Source: Ornithobacterium rhinotracheale
Lineage (GTDB): Bacteria; Bacteroidota; Bacteroidia; Flavobacteriales; Weeksellaceae
Direction of reading: 5' to 3'
NCBI RefSeq assembly: GCF_004088395.1
Contig: NZ_CP035107.1
Coordinates: 1,441,001 to 1,505,000, forward strand
Length of the DNA: 64,000 nucleotides
The translations under genes were made by a program, and so were the position numbers. The notes under the pieces were generated by a model that ran no database searches, was not told where the DNA came from, and saw only the letters and a list, made by a program, of their open reading frames with translations. Below are positions 48,001 to 57,125 of this stretch, in pieces. Numbering within the stretch: position 1 is the stretch's first letter; the number at the start of each line of letters is the position of its first letter.

Positions 48001-49629
48001 AATCAAGTTACGGCTAATAGATTGGTGCCCGTAAATGGTACTATTACAGCTAAACTTCGCCACGATTGGGGACTTAATGATAAATGGAATGAAATCGTTC
48101 AACCAAGATTTGAGAGAATGAACGAAATTACCAATAGCCAAGATTTTGGTTTTTGGGATAAAAGTATCAACGCCTTCAGAATACAAGTGCCAGATGAAAT
48201 TTCTAAAGGGTTCAGCACCAAGAGAATTGACCACAGACACCACGCTTTAGATGCCTTGGTGGTAGCTTGTACCACAAAAGATCATACCAACTATATCACC
48301 TCATTGAATACCGAGCGGAAAAACTTTTCATTGGTAAAAAAATTGAGAGAAGTGGAAGAAGTTTATAAAAATGACCCCATTACCAAAGAAAGAAAGTTGG
48401 TAAAAGTGGCTAAGGCATACAAAAGGCCTTGGGATGGATTTACTTTGGAAGCAAAAAACAAATTAGAAGAAATCGTTGTTAGTTTCAAACAAAATCTGAG
48501 AGTAATCAACCGAGCCAATAATAAATTCCAAAAATGGGTAGAGCAACCTAATGGTCAATATAAAAAAGAATGGGTAGAGCAGAAAGGAAAAAACTTTGCC
48601 ATTAGAAAACCTATGCATAAAGAAACTGTTTCTGGAAAAGTTTATGTAAAGCAAGAAAAAAAGGGTACAGTGGCTGTAAACAACGCTCTAAACGATTGGG
48701 AGTTGATAAAAGATGATGCTATTAAAGAGCAAGTAAAAAAACTCATCAAGCAATTCAAGGGGGATATAAGCTTGGTTAAAAAGCATTTAAAGGAACATCC
48801 TATAAAAAAAGAAGGCAAAAAAGTTGAGAGAATAGAAGTTTTTGAATTTGTAGAAGCCACAGCATCGCGTAGCGAACTCAACGATAAATTCACTCAAAAA
48901 CAATTAGATTCAGTAACAGACTCAGGAATTCGTAAAATCTTACAAAATCATGTCAATAAATATGTAGATAAAAAAGGAAACTTAGACTTTTCTAAGGCAT
49001 TCAGCCCTGAGGGAATAGAAGCGATGAATGCCAATATTCAAGAATTAAACGGAGGAAAGCCACATCAGCCTATTTATAAAGTACGAATTTATGAAGTGGG
49101 CAATAAATTTTCTGTTGGCGAAGTAGGTAATAAAAAAGATAAATATGTAGAAGCAGCTAAAGGAACGAACTTGTTTTTTGCTATTTATTGGGATGAAGAA
49201 ACGAAAAGACGAAATTATGAAACCGTGCCACTAAACGAGGTAATAGAACATCAAAAACAAATGGTGCACCTACCAAAAAGTGAAAGGACGGAACTTCCTA
49301 TAAGACCAGAAAATGGTAAGTTTTTGTTTAGTCTATCACCTAATGATTTAGTATTTGTTCCCACGCAAGAAGAAATGGACAATCCAAATTCTGTGGACTT
49401 TAACAACCTTACAAAAGAGCAATCAAGCAGAATATATAAGATGGTGAGTACAACTCAGAACAAGTTAGATTGTGTCCCTGTACACTATGCTTCACCAATA
49501 ATTAACAACGAAATGGGAACAAACAACAAAAGTCAGAACACAATTGATAATCAACAACAAATTAAAGAAGTTTGTTGGAAGTTAGAAATCGACCGTTTAG
49601 GAAATATTAAAAGAGTTATTCGAAATTAG
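45025..49629 (+). CDS. cas9: Type II-C CRISPR-associated endonuclease Cas9
   Basis: An RNA-guided double-strand DNA nuclease of 1534 residues. RuvC-I is at the N-terminus (GLDIGTNSIGWAL, D8), followed by the arginine-rich bridge helix (YRGVRRLRERHLLRRERLHR). RuvC-II is IHVELGRE (E756). The HNH domain has IEHIIPQS (H878) with N892 and N901 at the spacing seen in other Cas9s. RuvC-III is DHRHHALDA (H1073, D1076). About 455 residues follow as wedge and PAM-interacting region. It is large for II-C but usual for Bacteroidota. cas1 follows after 7 bp. Confidence 0.97.
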   Translation: MKKILGLDIGTNSIGWALTEQDFDNKKGRIIDLGVRIIPMSQDILGKFDSGVSISQTAERTRYRGVRRLRERHLLRRERLHRVLNIMDFLPEHYAQSIDFENRKGQFIDNKEVKLNYMPEENGKFTFIFQDSFQEMLQLFKDNGYSENVPYDWTLYFLRKKALQHKISKQELAWLLLNFNQKRGYYELRGEEEEVDTTKVEEFYALKVVSVEEDKNSSANWYLVHLENGFIYKKKSTKPLDDWVGKTKEFIVTTTLDKDGTPKKDKDGDIKRSFRMVDSEKDWIAIKKKTENDINNSGKQVGTYIFDTLLKNPTQKINGKLVKTIERKYYKEELKAILKKQKEFHTELNNKDLYYACIEELYPHNEAHRSNISDKDFTHLFVDDIIFYQRPLKSKKSTISDCSYEVKKYTKDGEKLEKPLKCISKSHPLYQEFRLWQFIQNLKIYKKQGVNEKGEVQINQDITQQLLPDEEAYTNLFDFLNELKEVEQYQLLKYFSDLKKLPKISKSESAYTWNYVEDKKYPCNSTHSTFVSRLKKVKGIDAETFLTKEVEQHLWHIIYSVKDKKEFEKALGTFAEKYAIDKESFVENFKKFPPFSNDYGAYSEKALKKLVPLMRIGKYWSENDISDTTKENISDIMERLEAINFEKEKFKSVTDDLVSKQLLKSFASFKSKNPLKGLNTYQACYAVYKRHSEATEITQWKSPKDIEHYLNHIFKQHQLRNPIVEQIATETLRLVHDIWEYYGDGADNFFSEIHVELGREMKNPADKRKKISEKNTERENTNQRIKAILEELANDDSMEVKPRPYSPSHQEILKIYEEGVFENQEASDEIKNIRKSTSPTKSQILKYKLWLEQGYVSPYTLQMIPLTKLFSSQYQIEHIIPQSRYFDDSMNNKIICESVINGEKGNATAYEFIKARGGEKFDLGQNKIVTLAKFDDYEAHCSKYFRKNRLKLKNLLADEIPSGFIERQLNDSRYISKYIKGLLSNIVREDGENQVTANRLVPVNGTITAKLRHDWGLNDKWNEIVQPRFERMNEITNSQDFGFWDKSINAFRIQVPDEISKGFSTKRIDHRHHALDALVVACTTKDHTNYITSLNTERKNFSLVKKLREVEEVYKNDPITKERKLVKVAKAYKRPWDGFTLEAKNKLEEIVVSFKQNLRVINRANNKFQKWVEQPNGQYKKEWVEQKGKNFAIRKPMHKETVSGKVYVKQEKKGTVAVNNALNDWELIKDDAIKEQVKKLIKQFKGDISLVKKHLKEHPIKKEGKKVERIEVFEFVEATASRSELNDKFTQKQLDSVTDSGIRKILQNHVNKYVDKKGNLDFSKAFSPEGIEAMNANIQELNGGKPHQPIYKVRIYEVGNKFSVGEVGNKKDKYVEAAKGTNLFFAIYWDEETKRRNYETVPLNEVIEHQKQMVHLPKSERTELPIRPENGKFLFSLSPNDLVFVPTQEEMDNPNSVDFNNLTKEQSSRIYKMVSTTQNKLDCVPVHYASPIINNEMGTNNKSQNTIDNQQQIKEVCWKLEIDRLGNIKRVIRN

Positions 49630-49636
49630 TTTAACT

Positions 49637-50864
<1,228 letters not shown>

Positions 50865-50936
50865 AATAAAAAAATAAGAAATTTTATATCCGATAATCAA
50901 AAAAAGAATAAAAATCACCATCCTATAAAATCGCAA

Positions 50937-50969
50937 AATCCACTGTTTTTCAGTGGATTAAATTTTGAG
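50937..50969 (-). terminator. Hairpin between the array and cas2, likely terminator of array transcripts
   Basis: A 9-bp perfect inverted repeat AATCCACTG / CAGTGGATT (50937-50945, 50951-50959) with a 5-nt loop. It lies just beyond the last leftward repeat, followed in that direction by TTTTGCGATTTTAT. The T run is broken, so termination may be partial. Confidence 0.45.
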
Positions 50970-52500
50970 GTTGCGAACTATCGCAAAGATAGTAAAAATT
51001 TGAAAGCAATTCACAACAGCTGCAGCTGTTGCAACAATAGCTACAATGTTGCGAACTATCGCAAAGATAGTAAAAATTTGAAAGCAATTCACAACGCATT
51101 TGGAAAAAAGGCGGTATTTATGGTTGTTGCGAACTATCGCAAAGATAGTAAAAATTTGAAAGCAATTCACAACGTTTCCACCCTAACAGATATAACCAAT
51201 CTTGTTGCGAACTATCGCAAAGATAGTAAAAATTTGAAAGCAATTCACAACGTTAGCACGGTATTATTACACTTTTTCAAGGTTGCGAACTATCGCAAAG
51301 ATAGTAAAAATTTGAAAGCAATTCACAACTTATACTGAAAGCAAAGAACACTTCATTAAGTTGCGAACTATCGCAAAGATAGTAAAAATTTGAAAGCAAT
51401 TCACAACTCCTTCAAGGAAGTCGCACGCACACGATTGGTTGCGAACTATCGCAAAGATAGTAAAAATTTGAAAGCAATTCACAACACCTAAGTATTTATC
51501 ACATAGATATTGTTCGTTGCGAACTATCGCAAAGATAGTAAAAATTTGAAAGCAATTCACAACACTGTTGACTACAGTAAAAAAATTCCTGAAGTTGCGA
51601 ACTATCGCAAAGATAGTAAAAATTTGAAAGCAATTCACAACTCAGCTTCTACAATGTGATATTCTTCAACAGTTGCGAACTATCGCAAAGATAGTAAAAA
51701 TTTGAAAGCAATTCACAACAAACCAAATAACATTCTCTATATCTTGATTGTTGCGAACTATCGCAAAGATAGTAAAAATTTGAAAGCAATTCACAACATT
51801 GGATTCTAACCGCATAATATAGGATTGGTTGCGAACTATCGCAAAGATAGTAAAAATTTGAAAGCAATTCACAACACAACTGCATCATTACTTTGCTTCA
51901 TGATTGTTGCGAACTATCGCAAAGATAGTAAAAATTTGAAAGCAATTCACAACAAATTAAGCATATAGGCGTAACCTATCAAGGTTGCGAACTATCGCAA
52001 AGATAGTAAAAATTTGAAAGCAATTCACAACACAGCTTCATCATTACTTTGCTTCATGATTGTTGCGAACTATCGCAAAGATAGTAAAAATTTGAAAGCA
52101 ATTCACAACGTCTTTTATTCTCTTTTATAGCTTCATCAAGTTGCGAACTATCGCAAAGATAGTAAAAATTTGAAAGCAATTCACAACCTGGAGTTTCTTA
52201 TATTATGATTCCCCGCCCGTTGCGAACTATCGCAAAGATAGTAAAAATTTGAAAGCAATTCACAACATCGGTGATTTTGCTCGTTTCAGCGACATGGTTG
52301 CGAACTATCGCAAAGATAGTAAAAATTTGAAAGCAATTCACAACTCGTTCGGCGTAGGTTCCTCATACCTTACGGTTGCGAACTATCTCAAAGATAGTAA
52401 AAATTTGAAAGCAATTCACAACAGTATGGCTTTTGGTTCGTAGATTTAATAGGTTGCGAACTATCGCAAAGATAGTAAAAATTTGAAAGCAATTCACAAC
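50970..52500 (-). CRISPR. CRISPR array, 20 repeats of 48 nt and 19 spacers, transcribed leftward
   Basis: Repeats begin at 50970, 51048, 51126 and so on at 78-bp steps to 52453. Spacers are 30 nt except the 16th (52188-52218), which is 31. All repeats are identical except the 19th (52375-52422), with one G-to-T change. In the crRNA sense (minus strand) the repeat starts GTTGTGAATTGCTTTC, complementary to the tracrRNA anti-repeat, which fixes the orientation. Each repeat has a 6-bp hairpin (ACTATC / GATAGT) that contains TATCTTTG, a promoter -7 box. Spacers 12 and 14 are 28/30 identical. Confidence 0.97.
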
Positions 52501-52560
52501 CTTCTATTCACCCCACCAACTACCGTTCAGCAGCGTAAAACAACGGTTCGGGAAGTTATT

Positions 52561-52592
52561 TTTGTGTGCTTTTGGGGCGAGGACTATCTTTG
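52561..52592 (+). promoter_or_regulatory. Promoter of the truncated secreted-protein gene
   Basis: TTTG (52561-52564), 20 bp, TATCTTTG (52585-52592), 26 bp before the ATG at 52619. Confidence 0.6.
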
Positions 52593-52618
52593 CTTCATCA
52601 TCTTAAAAGCATATCAAA

Positions 52619-52735
52619 ATGAAAACAAGATTTCAAACCTCAAAATGGGCATTGGCACTCGGTTTTACCGTGATTTCTTACCTTGCTTACGCCCAAACCA
52701 ATTGTAAATCGTCAGCAAAAAGTTTACCAGTTTAG
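52619..52735 (+). pseudogene. Secreted-protein gene cut off after its signal peptide by an IS3 remnant
   Basis: 28 native codons encode a signal peptide (WALALGFTVISYLAYAQTN). At 52703 the IS end begins and adds CKSSAKSLPV and a stop. The promoter and start are intact, but the mature protein is lost, so its identity cannot be told. Confidence 0.75.
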
Positions 52736-53007
52736 GTTAAAAATAGTATAGTTAAAAAAATAAAAAACTAACTTTACAAAAACCACTTAGAACATGGTAA
52801 AAAAACAAACAAAAAGCGAAAAGCTTATCAAGGAAGTTCGCCGTAACACACGACAAGTGTACAATGCAGAACAAAAGATTTTACTTATCTGTAGCCCAAA
52901 AGACATATACCTACACAGATAAGACTAAATTTAAATCAAAGAAAACCAAGTAAAAATAAATACTTTAAAACAATAAAAATTAAATTATTGTTTTAGACTT
53001 ATTTAAT
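52703..53007 (+). mobile_element. IS3-family remnant, internally deleted (copy 3)
   Basis: The left end (TGTAAATCGTCAGC) and the first ~80 bp of orfA (ATG at 52794) match the IS3 copies at 54952-55645 and 62234-63073. After about 52883 it jumps to a diverged version of the other end (orfB 3' part and its flank, about 52905-53007). All of the catalytic region is missing. Confidence 0.8.
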
Positions 53008-53124
53008 ATTTTTATCATAAATTTTATTTTGTGCCATTTATAAATATTAGTTTTATATTAGGAAACATTTCATTAAACTGCTCTACAAGATGCACAATAA
53101 GGACTTTTAGTTCCTGACATATAT
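53008..53124. other. AT-rich spacer without a recognised feature
   Basis: Between the IS3 remnant and the immunity-like gene; I see no gene or strong hairpin. Confidence 0.5.
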
Positions 53125-53445
53125 TTAGGATTCCCAATATTTTTTAATAAATTCCAAAATCTTTGATTTTATATCTTGTAGGTCAGTATATCTTTCTGAC
53201 CAATTATGGCTCTTCATAGATTCATCATTTTTTGAAATATAATCAAAGTATAAATAATTATCTTTATATATTAAAATTATTCCTGAGTTATTTATATCCT
53301 CTACTTCTATTTTTAAAACACTTACATCCGCAAAAGGCATTTCTTCTCTATATATTTCTTCTCTAAAAAAAATTTGAGCTTCTTTCATTTCATTTAATGA
53401 TTTAAACCATCCTTTTAAATTTAATAATAATTCGTTAAAGTCCAT
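53125..53445 (-). CDS. Putative immunity protein for an adjacent polymorphic toxin
   Basis: 106 residues, acidic, no signal peptide, starting MDFNELLLNLKGWFKSLNE. I do not recognise the family with certainty. Before the miniature IS inserted upstream, the toxin frame would have ended AATGGACTTTAA, overlapping this ATG by 10-11 nt. That coupling is the typical order of toxin C-terminus then immunity gene. Confidence 0.6.
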   Translation of the reverse strand: MDFNELLLNLKGWFKSLNEMKEAQIFFREEIYREEMPFADVSVLKIEVEDINNSGIILIYKDNYLYFDYISKNDESMKSHNWSERYTDLQDIKSKILEFIKKYWES

Positions 53446-53474
53446 TTCTATCTATTATTTTAATATTTGATACT

Positions 53475-53727
53475 ACCCGTAGTGCATTATCCAAATGAGA
53501 TTAATTTATTGTGATATTGAATGATAATCAGGAAGATCATTTTCGCCAATATTCCCAAAGAAAGGAAAAATTTTCGTTTTCTTCGCTGCAAACGAGCCTT
53601 TCAATTTTAGATAAAAATAAAATTGCAACTTGTCCCTAGGCGGCTTGTAATTTTATTTAATTGAAAACCAGTAAAATTCACTATTCTTCCGTCACATGAG
53701 CAACCTTTTTTATAATGCACTACGGGT
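53475..53727 (-). mobile_element. Miniature IS982-derived element (internally deleted relative of the IS at 16057)
   Basis: 253 bp with perfect terminal repeats ACCCGTAGTGCATTAT and flanking duplication TTGATACT (53467-53474, 53728-53735). Reversed, its first part matches the left end and first transposase codons of the 16057-17030 element (GGTTGC, CCTAGGGACAAGTTGCAATTTTATTT-like). Its last part matches that element's 3' end (GAATATTGGCGAAAATG; ATTCAATATCACAATAAATT). The middle two thirds of the transposase are missing and the rest has diverged, so it is non-autonomous. Confidence 0.85.
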
Positions 53728-54157
53728 TTGATACTTTTGGTTGTGATACATCTAGTCCTTTTTTATTATAGAATTTCCAACGAGGAGAACCTTTTTCATA
53801 AAAAATTCCCCAGCCTTTGCCACTTCCTCGAGTAATAGTTGTATTCTTAGGAATATCAAACTCTACATACATTTTTCCAGCAATATCTCTATAATGTTCT
53901 TTTCCTTCTAAAAGAATATGAGTTATCCCTCCACTTCTTTTCTGTAGTTGAGAAGTTTTTACCATTTTTTGATATTCTGCTTTACTCATCCAAGAACCAA
54001 CTCTACTTCTCTTAATAGTTGTTATAATATTTTCTCCTTTTCCCCAAGCTAACCTTGCTGATTTTAATAATGATACCTTCTCAAATATCCTCTTAGCATC
54101 GCCTTTTTTTATTTTTTTAACTTTTCGGATTTCCTCAATAGCGCTTTGGGAGAGCTT
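53720..54157 (-). pseudogene. Orphan C-terminal toxin domain, both ends damaged
   Basis: The frame runs open right after the stop of the upstream immunity-like gene, with no start codon until ATG 53989. It encodes KLSQSAIEEIRKVKKIKKGD, then ENIITTIKRSRVGSWMSKAE, then QKRSGGITHILLEGKEHYRD, then AGKMYVEFDIPKNTTI and GKGWGIFYEKGSPRWKFYNK. The MSKAEYQ..V / YVEFD / GKGWG pattern resembles TreTu-type polymorphic toxins. The last native residues (NIKIIDRNGL) were displaced by the miniature IS and the frame now ends VSNP. It has no N-terminal delivery region. Confidence 0.65.
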
Positions 54158-54454
54158 CTATCCCTTTGTGTTATTCTCCGAACAAATTGAATTTACAATA
54201 TCTTCTACATTTTTTAATACTTTAATAAATTCCTCATAAATATTATCATTTAAATCGTTTAGCAATCCTGTTTCGTATAATATTCTACTGAAATTATTAA
54301 TCTTATTAGCTATAGAACAATACTGTTTTTTATTTTTTTGATTTAAAATCTTTATGGAATTATCAATATCTTCATATCTATACTTTGAATTAAATTCATT
54401 GTATAATATTTCTTGTAACTTAATTAGCTCTAACTTTAAAAGTTCATCTTTCAT
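54158..54454 (-). CDS. Hypothetical helical protein, possible immunity protein
   Basis: 98 residues from ATG 54454 (MKDELLKLELIKLQEILYNE), all-helical, no signal peptide. It lies between two toxin fragments in the typical place of an immunity gene. Its stop codon is directly followed, in the same frame, by the next toxin fragment. Family not recognised. Confidence 0.5.
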   Translation of the reverse strand: MKDELLKLELIKLQEILYNEFNSKYRYEDIDNSIKILNQKNKKQYCSIANKINNFSRILYETGLLNDLNDNIYEEFIKVLKNVEDIVNSICSENNTKG

Positions 54455-54524
54455 AATCAATTATTTAGTTCGCCCTAATCAAATTAGGAAATAAAGTTTT
54501 AAACTCCTCCAAAGAATAAGTTTT

Positions 54525-54755
54525 TTATTCATAAACTTTCGCAGCTAAAAAAATTTCCGTAAGATTTTTCCAACTAATCTCATCTGTTAAAGAATCTTGA
54601 ATATATCCCATCATTCCATCTAAAAATAAATCAATTGTATCGTTTACCCAATCATTTTTATTTTTATAATCATCAATTAAAAAAGTAAGAAATTGTATAA
54701 AATCTTGCTTAGAGGTTACTTTTTTCGCAAATTCATATATATTATCTGTTTTCAT
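54525..54755 (-). CDS. Putative immunity protein (DUF7660-like)
   Basis: 76 residues, acidic. NDWVNDTIDLFLDGMMGYI and SWKNLTEIFLAAKVYE resemble a DUF7660-type immunity protein (W.N.t...fL). Its ATG overlaps the stop of the upstream toxin fragment by 4 nt (ATGA), which indicates a coupled toxin-immunity pair. Confidence 0.65.
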   Translation of the reverse strand: MKTDNIYEFAKKVTSKQDFIQFLTFLIDDYKNKNDWVNDTIDLFLDGMMGYIQDSLTDEISWKNLTEIFLAAKVYE

Positions 54756-54997
54756 TTTATTTTTCTTATTTCTATTGTTTTACCTTCGTTTTTTGTTGTG
54801 AATTTAAACATTTCACTTTCTGGTATTTTATCTAATTTTGTATATGGTATGTCTATTCCTGCCTCTTGAAATACTTTAAGGCGTCTATTATCTAATGTGT
54901 ATATTAATCCATCTTTTTCTACAATTCTAATAGCAGGAATAGTTTTTGGATTGTACATCGTCAAACTAAAGTTTACTGAGGCTAATATAGTAAACAA
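54752..54997 (-). pseudogene. Polymorphic toxin C-terminal fragment (ParB-like DNRR motif), 5' end replaced by IS3
   Basis: Native sequence runs from 54951 leftward: NPKTIPAIRIVEKDG followed by IYTLDNRRLKVFQEAG and FKFTTKNEGKTIEIRK. This resembles the ParB-like DNRR toxin tips of RHS and other polymorphic toxins. The first ~14 residues of the open frame (MFTILASVNFSLTM) are encoded by the end of the IS3 element. The delivery part of the toxin is therefore gone; an in-frame ATG straddles the IS end, so the tip might still be expressed. Confidence 0.7.
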
Positions 54998-55645
54998 TTA
55001 AATAAGTCCAAAACAATAATTTAATTTTCTTTGATTTAAAGTATTTATTTTCACTTGTTTTCTTAGTTTTAAGATTTGGTCTTGTCTACCTAGGTATACA
55101 TCTTCAGGGGTTAAATTATTTAAAGCTTCGTGATATCTTTGCGTGTTGTAATATTGCACAAATTTATCAATTGTGAATGCCTAATTGCTTTAAAGTCCTA
55201 TTAACGCCTAATTCAGAGTTTTTCACCACCTCTATAATCTCTGCTTTTTCTTCTGCCGTTAGTCTCATATATTTTTTAAATTGAGGGGTTAATCCAACAG
55301 ATTTAAGCTTTTTTTTACAATGTCATAACGAATAACCAAATCGGCCAAAGACTCCTTCAATACGGTATTTTCTCTGCGTAAATCTTTGACTTCCTCACTG
55401 GTAGCTTCTCTTGTTTCGTTACCCGAAAGACGTTTCTTTCCTGCTTCAATGAACTCTTTGCTCCATTTGTAATAAGTAGCTTCGCTGATGCCATATTTTC
55501 TACACAGATCTGCTACACTGAGCTCTGCACGTATTTTGTTTGTTTTTTTACCATGTTCTAAGTGGTTTTTGTAAAGTTAGTTTTTTATTTTTTTAACTAT
55601 ACTATTTTTAACCTAAACTGGCAAACTTTTTGCTGACGATTTACA
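54952..55645 (-). mobile_element. IS3-family remnant, internally deleted (copy 1)
   Basis: Ends TGTACATCGTCA (54952) and, on the other strand, TGTAAATCGTCA (ending 55645) are the terminal repeats. Inside, the 3' part of orfB (GRQDQILKLRKQVKINTLNQ in reverse) is joined near 55180 to unrelated or decayed sequence. orfA follows with a ~90-bp deletion (near 55536). There is no intact transposase. A target duplication is not evident. Confidence 0.8.
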
Positions 55646-55952
55646 TTTTTTAACTGTATTTTTCTTAATTTTTTCTTTATCTCGGAAATAAAAAAGCCTG
55701 CAGGATCCAAATTTTCTTAACATTATTAAATGTGATTTAAAAAATAAACGCTATAAACTCAATTTAGATTTATCACATTTTCATTGATTAAAGTAAGCAA
55801 CATAAACCCCATATTTTTTAACTATATTTTAATATTTTAATTGTAACAAAACCACATTTTTTCCGTATACATAAAACAGAGCTTTCGCTAAAACCTTGAA
55901 AGTTTGAAGGCTTATTTCACTGAAAATTAAATATTAAAACTAAAAACACCAT
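55646..55952. other. Intergenic region between the IS3 remnant and rpoD
   Basis: No gene seen. A half terminator (AAAAAAGCCTGCAGG, 55689-55703) without its second arm suggests a truncated neighbour. The promoter of rpoD must lie here, but no full consensus is evident. Confidence 0.5.
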
Positions 55953-56819
55953 ATGCGCCAACTAAAGATTACAAAACAGGTAACTAATCGTGAAACTGCG
56001 TCGCTAGACAAGTATCTGCAAGAAATCGGTAAAGTGGACTTAATCACTGCCGAGGAGGAAGTGGAGCTTGCTCAAAGGATTAAAGCTGGCGACAAAATTG
56101 CACTGGAAAAATTAACCAAAGCTAATTTAAGATTCGTGGTATCTGTTGCAAAACAATATCAAAACCAAGGACTTAGCCTTCCAGATTTAATCAATGAAGG
56201 CAACCTAGGGCTTATCAAAGCCGCCCAAAGATTTGATGAAACCCGTGGTTTTAAGTTCATTTCCTATGCCGTGTGGTGGATTCGCCAGTCCATCTTACAA
56301 GCGCTAGCAGAACAATCGCGTATTGTGAGGCTACCACTCAACAAAATTGGCTCTATCAATAAAATTAATAAAGCTTATGCCGCACTAGAACAAGAGCACG
56401 AGCGCGCCCCCTCTGCCGAGGAAATCTCGGACCAGCTGGATATGACAGAGGAAGATGTAAAGGAATCCATCAAAAACTCTGGACGCCATGTCTCTATGGA
56501 TGCGCCACTAGTGGAGGGCGAAGACTCTAATTTATACGATGTGCTACGCTCTGGTGAGTCTCCAAACCCCGACCGCGAGCTAATGAACGAGTCTCTGCGC
56601 ATTGAGATTGAACGCGCCCTGCAAACGCTCACTCCAAGAGAGGCTGATTTAATCCGCCTATACTTTGGGCTAAATGGGCGACACCCAATGACGCTAGAGG
56701 AAATTGGCGAAACCTTTGACCTAACTCGTGAGCGCGTAAGACAAATCAAGGAAAAAGCCATCAGAAGGCTTAAACACACCTCAAGAAGCAAAATTTTAAA
56801 AACTTACCTTGCTCGATAG
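55953..56819 (+). CDS. rpoD: Primary sigma factor RpoD/SigA
   Basis: 288 residues, the short form typical of Bacteroidota. Region 1.2 ([20 protein letters not shown]) is followed by region 2 with [20 protein letters not shown] and [19 protein letters not shown], then regions 3 and 4 ([20 protein letters not shown]). It would recognise the TAnnTTTG-type promoters seen across the window. Confidence 0.97.
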   Translation: MRQLKITKQVTNRETASLDKYLQEIGKVDLITAEEEVELAQRIKAGDKIALEKLTKANLRFVVSVAKQYQNQGLSLPDLINEGNLGLIKAAQRFDETRGFKFISYAVWWIRQSILQALAEQSRIVRLPLNKIGSINKINKAYAALEQEHERAPSAEEISDQLDMTEEDVKESIKNSGRHVSMDAPLVEGEDSNLYDVLRSGESPNPDRELMNESLRIEIERALQTLTPREADLIRLYFGLNGRHPMTLEEIGETFDLTRERVRQIKEKAIRRLKHTSRSKILKTYLAR

Positions 56820-56840
56820 TTGCAGAGGTTTTTCTAAATC

Positions 56841-56875
56841 AAAAATCGCAGACTTCTAGAAGTCTGCGATTTTTT
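56841..56875 (+). terminator. Rho-independent terminator after rpoD
   Basis: A near-perfect 34-bp palindrome (AAAAATCGCAGACTTCT and its complement) ending in a T run. Confidence 0.9.
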
Positions 56876-56948
56876 GTTGCAATAATTAATCAATAAAAAA
56901 TTATGAAAAAGAAAAAAGCCTTCAAGCTAATGCTTAAAGACTAGCAGA

Positions 56949-57020
56949 GCGGGAGACGGGACTCGAACCCGCAACATTCAGCTTGGAAGGCTGAAGCTCT
57001 ACCAATTGAGCTACTCCCGC
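56949..57020 (-). tRNA. tRNA-Gly (anticodon TCC)
   Basis: Folds as a cloverleaf: acceptor GCGGGAG / CTCCCGC, D arm AGCTCAATTGGTAGAGCT, anticodon stem TCAGC / GCTGA around the loop CTTCCAA (anticodon TCC), and T arm GCGGGTTCGAGTCCCGT. 72 nt without the discriminator; CCA is not encoded. Confidence 0.96.
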
Positions 57021-57125
57021 AATTGGAATACAAAGATATGCTATTTTTTTTATTTACCAAACTTTTTGTTTAAAATTTCATTAGATTTTTCTAGAAAACA
57101 TTCCACTTACCTAAAAATCAAAAAT

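Noticed and set aside
50958..52443. Open frames of 60-110 residues on both strands in the array (repeated NCFQIFTIFAIVRN or VANYRKDSKNLKAIHN)
   Set aside because: They are translations of the CRISPR repeats, whose 78-bp period keeps the frame open. They are not genes.
50970..52500. Spacers matching the prophage-like genes or IS elements in this window
   Set aside because: I compared them by eye and saw no match; a full search was not possible.
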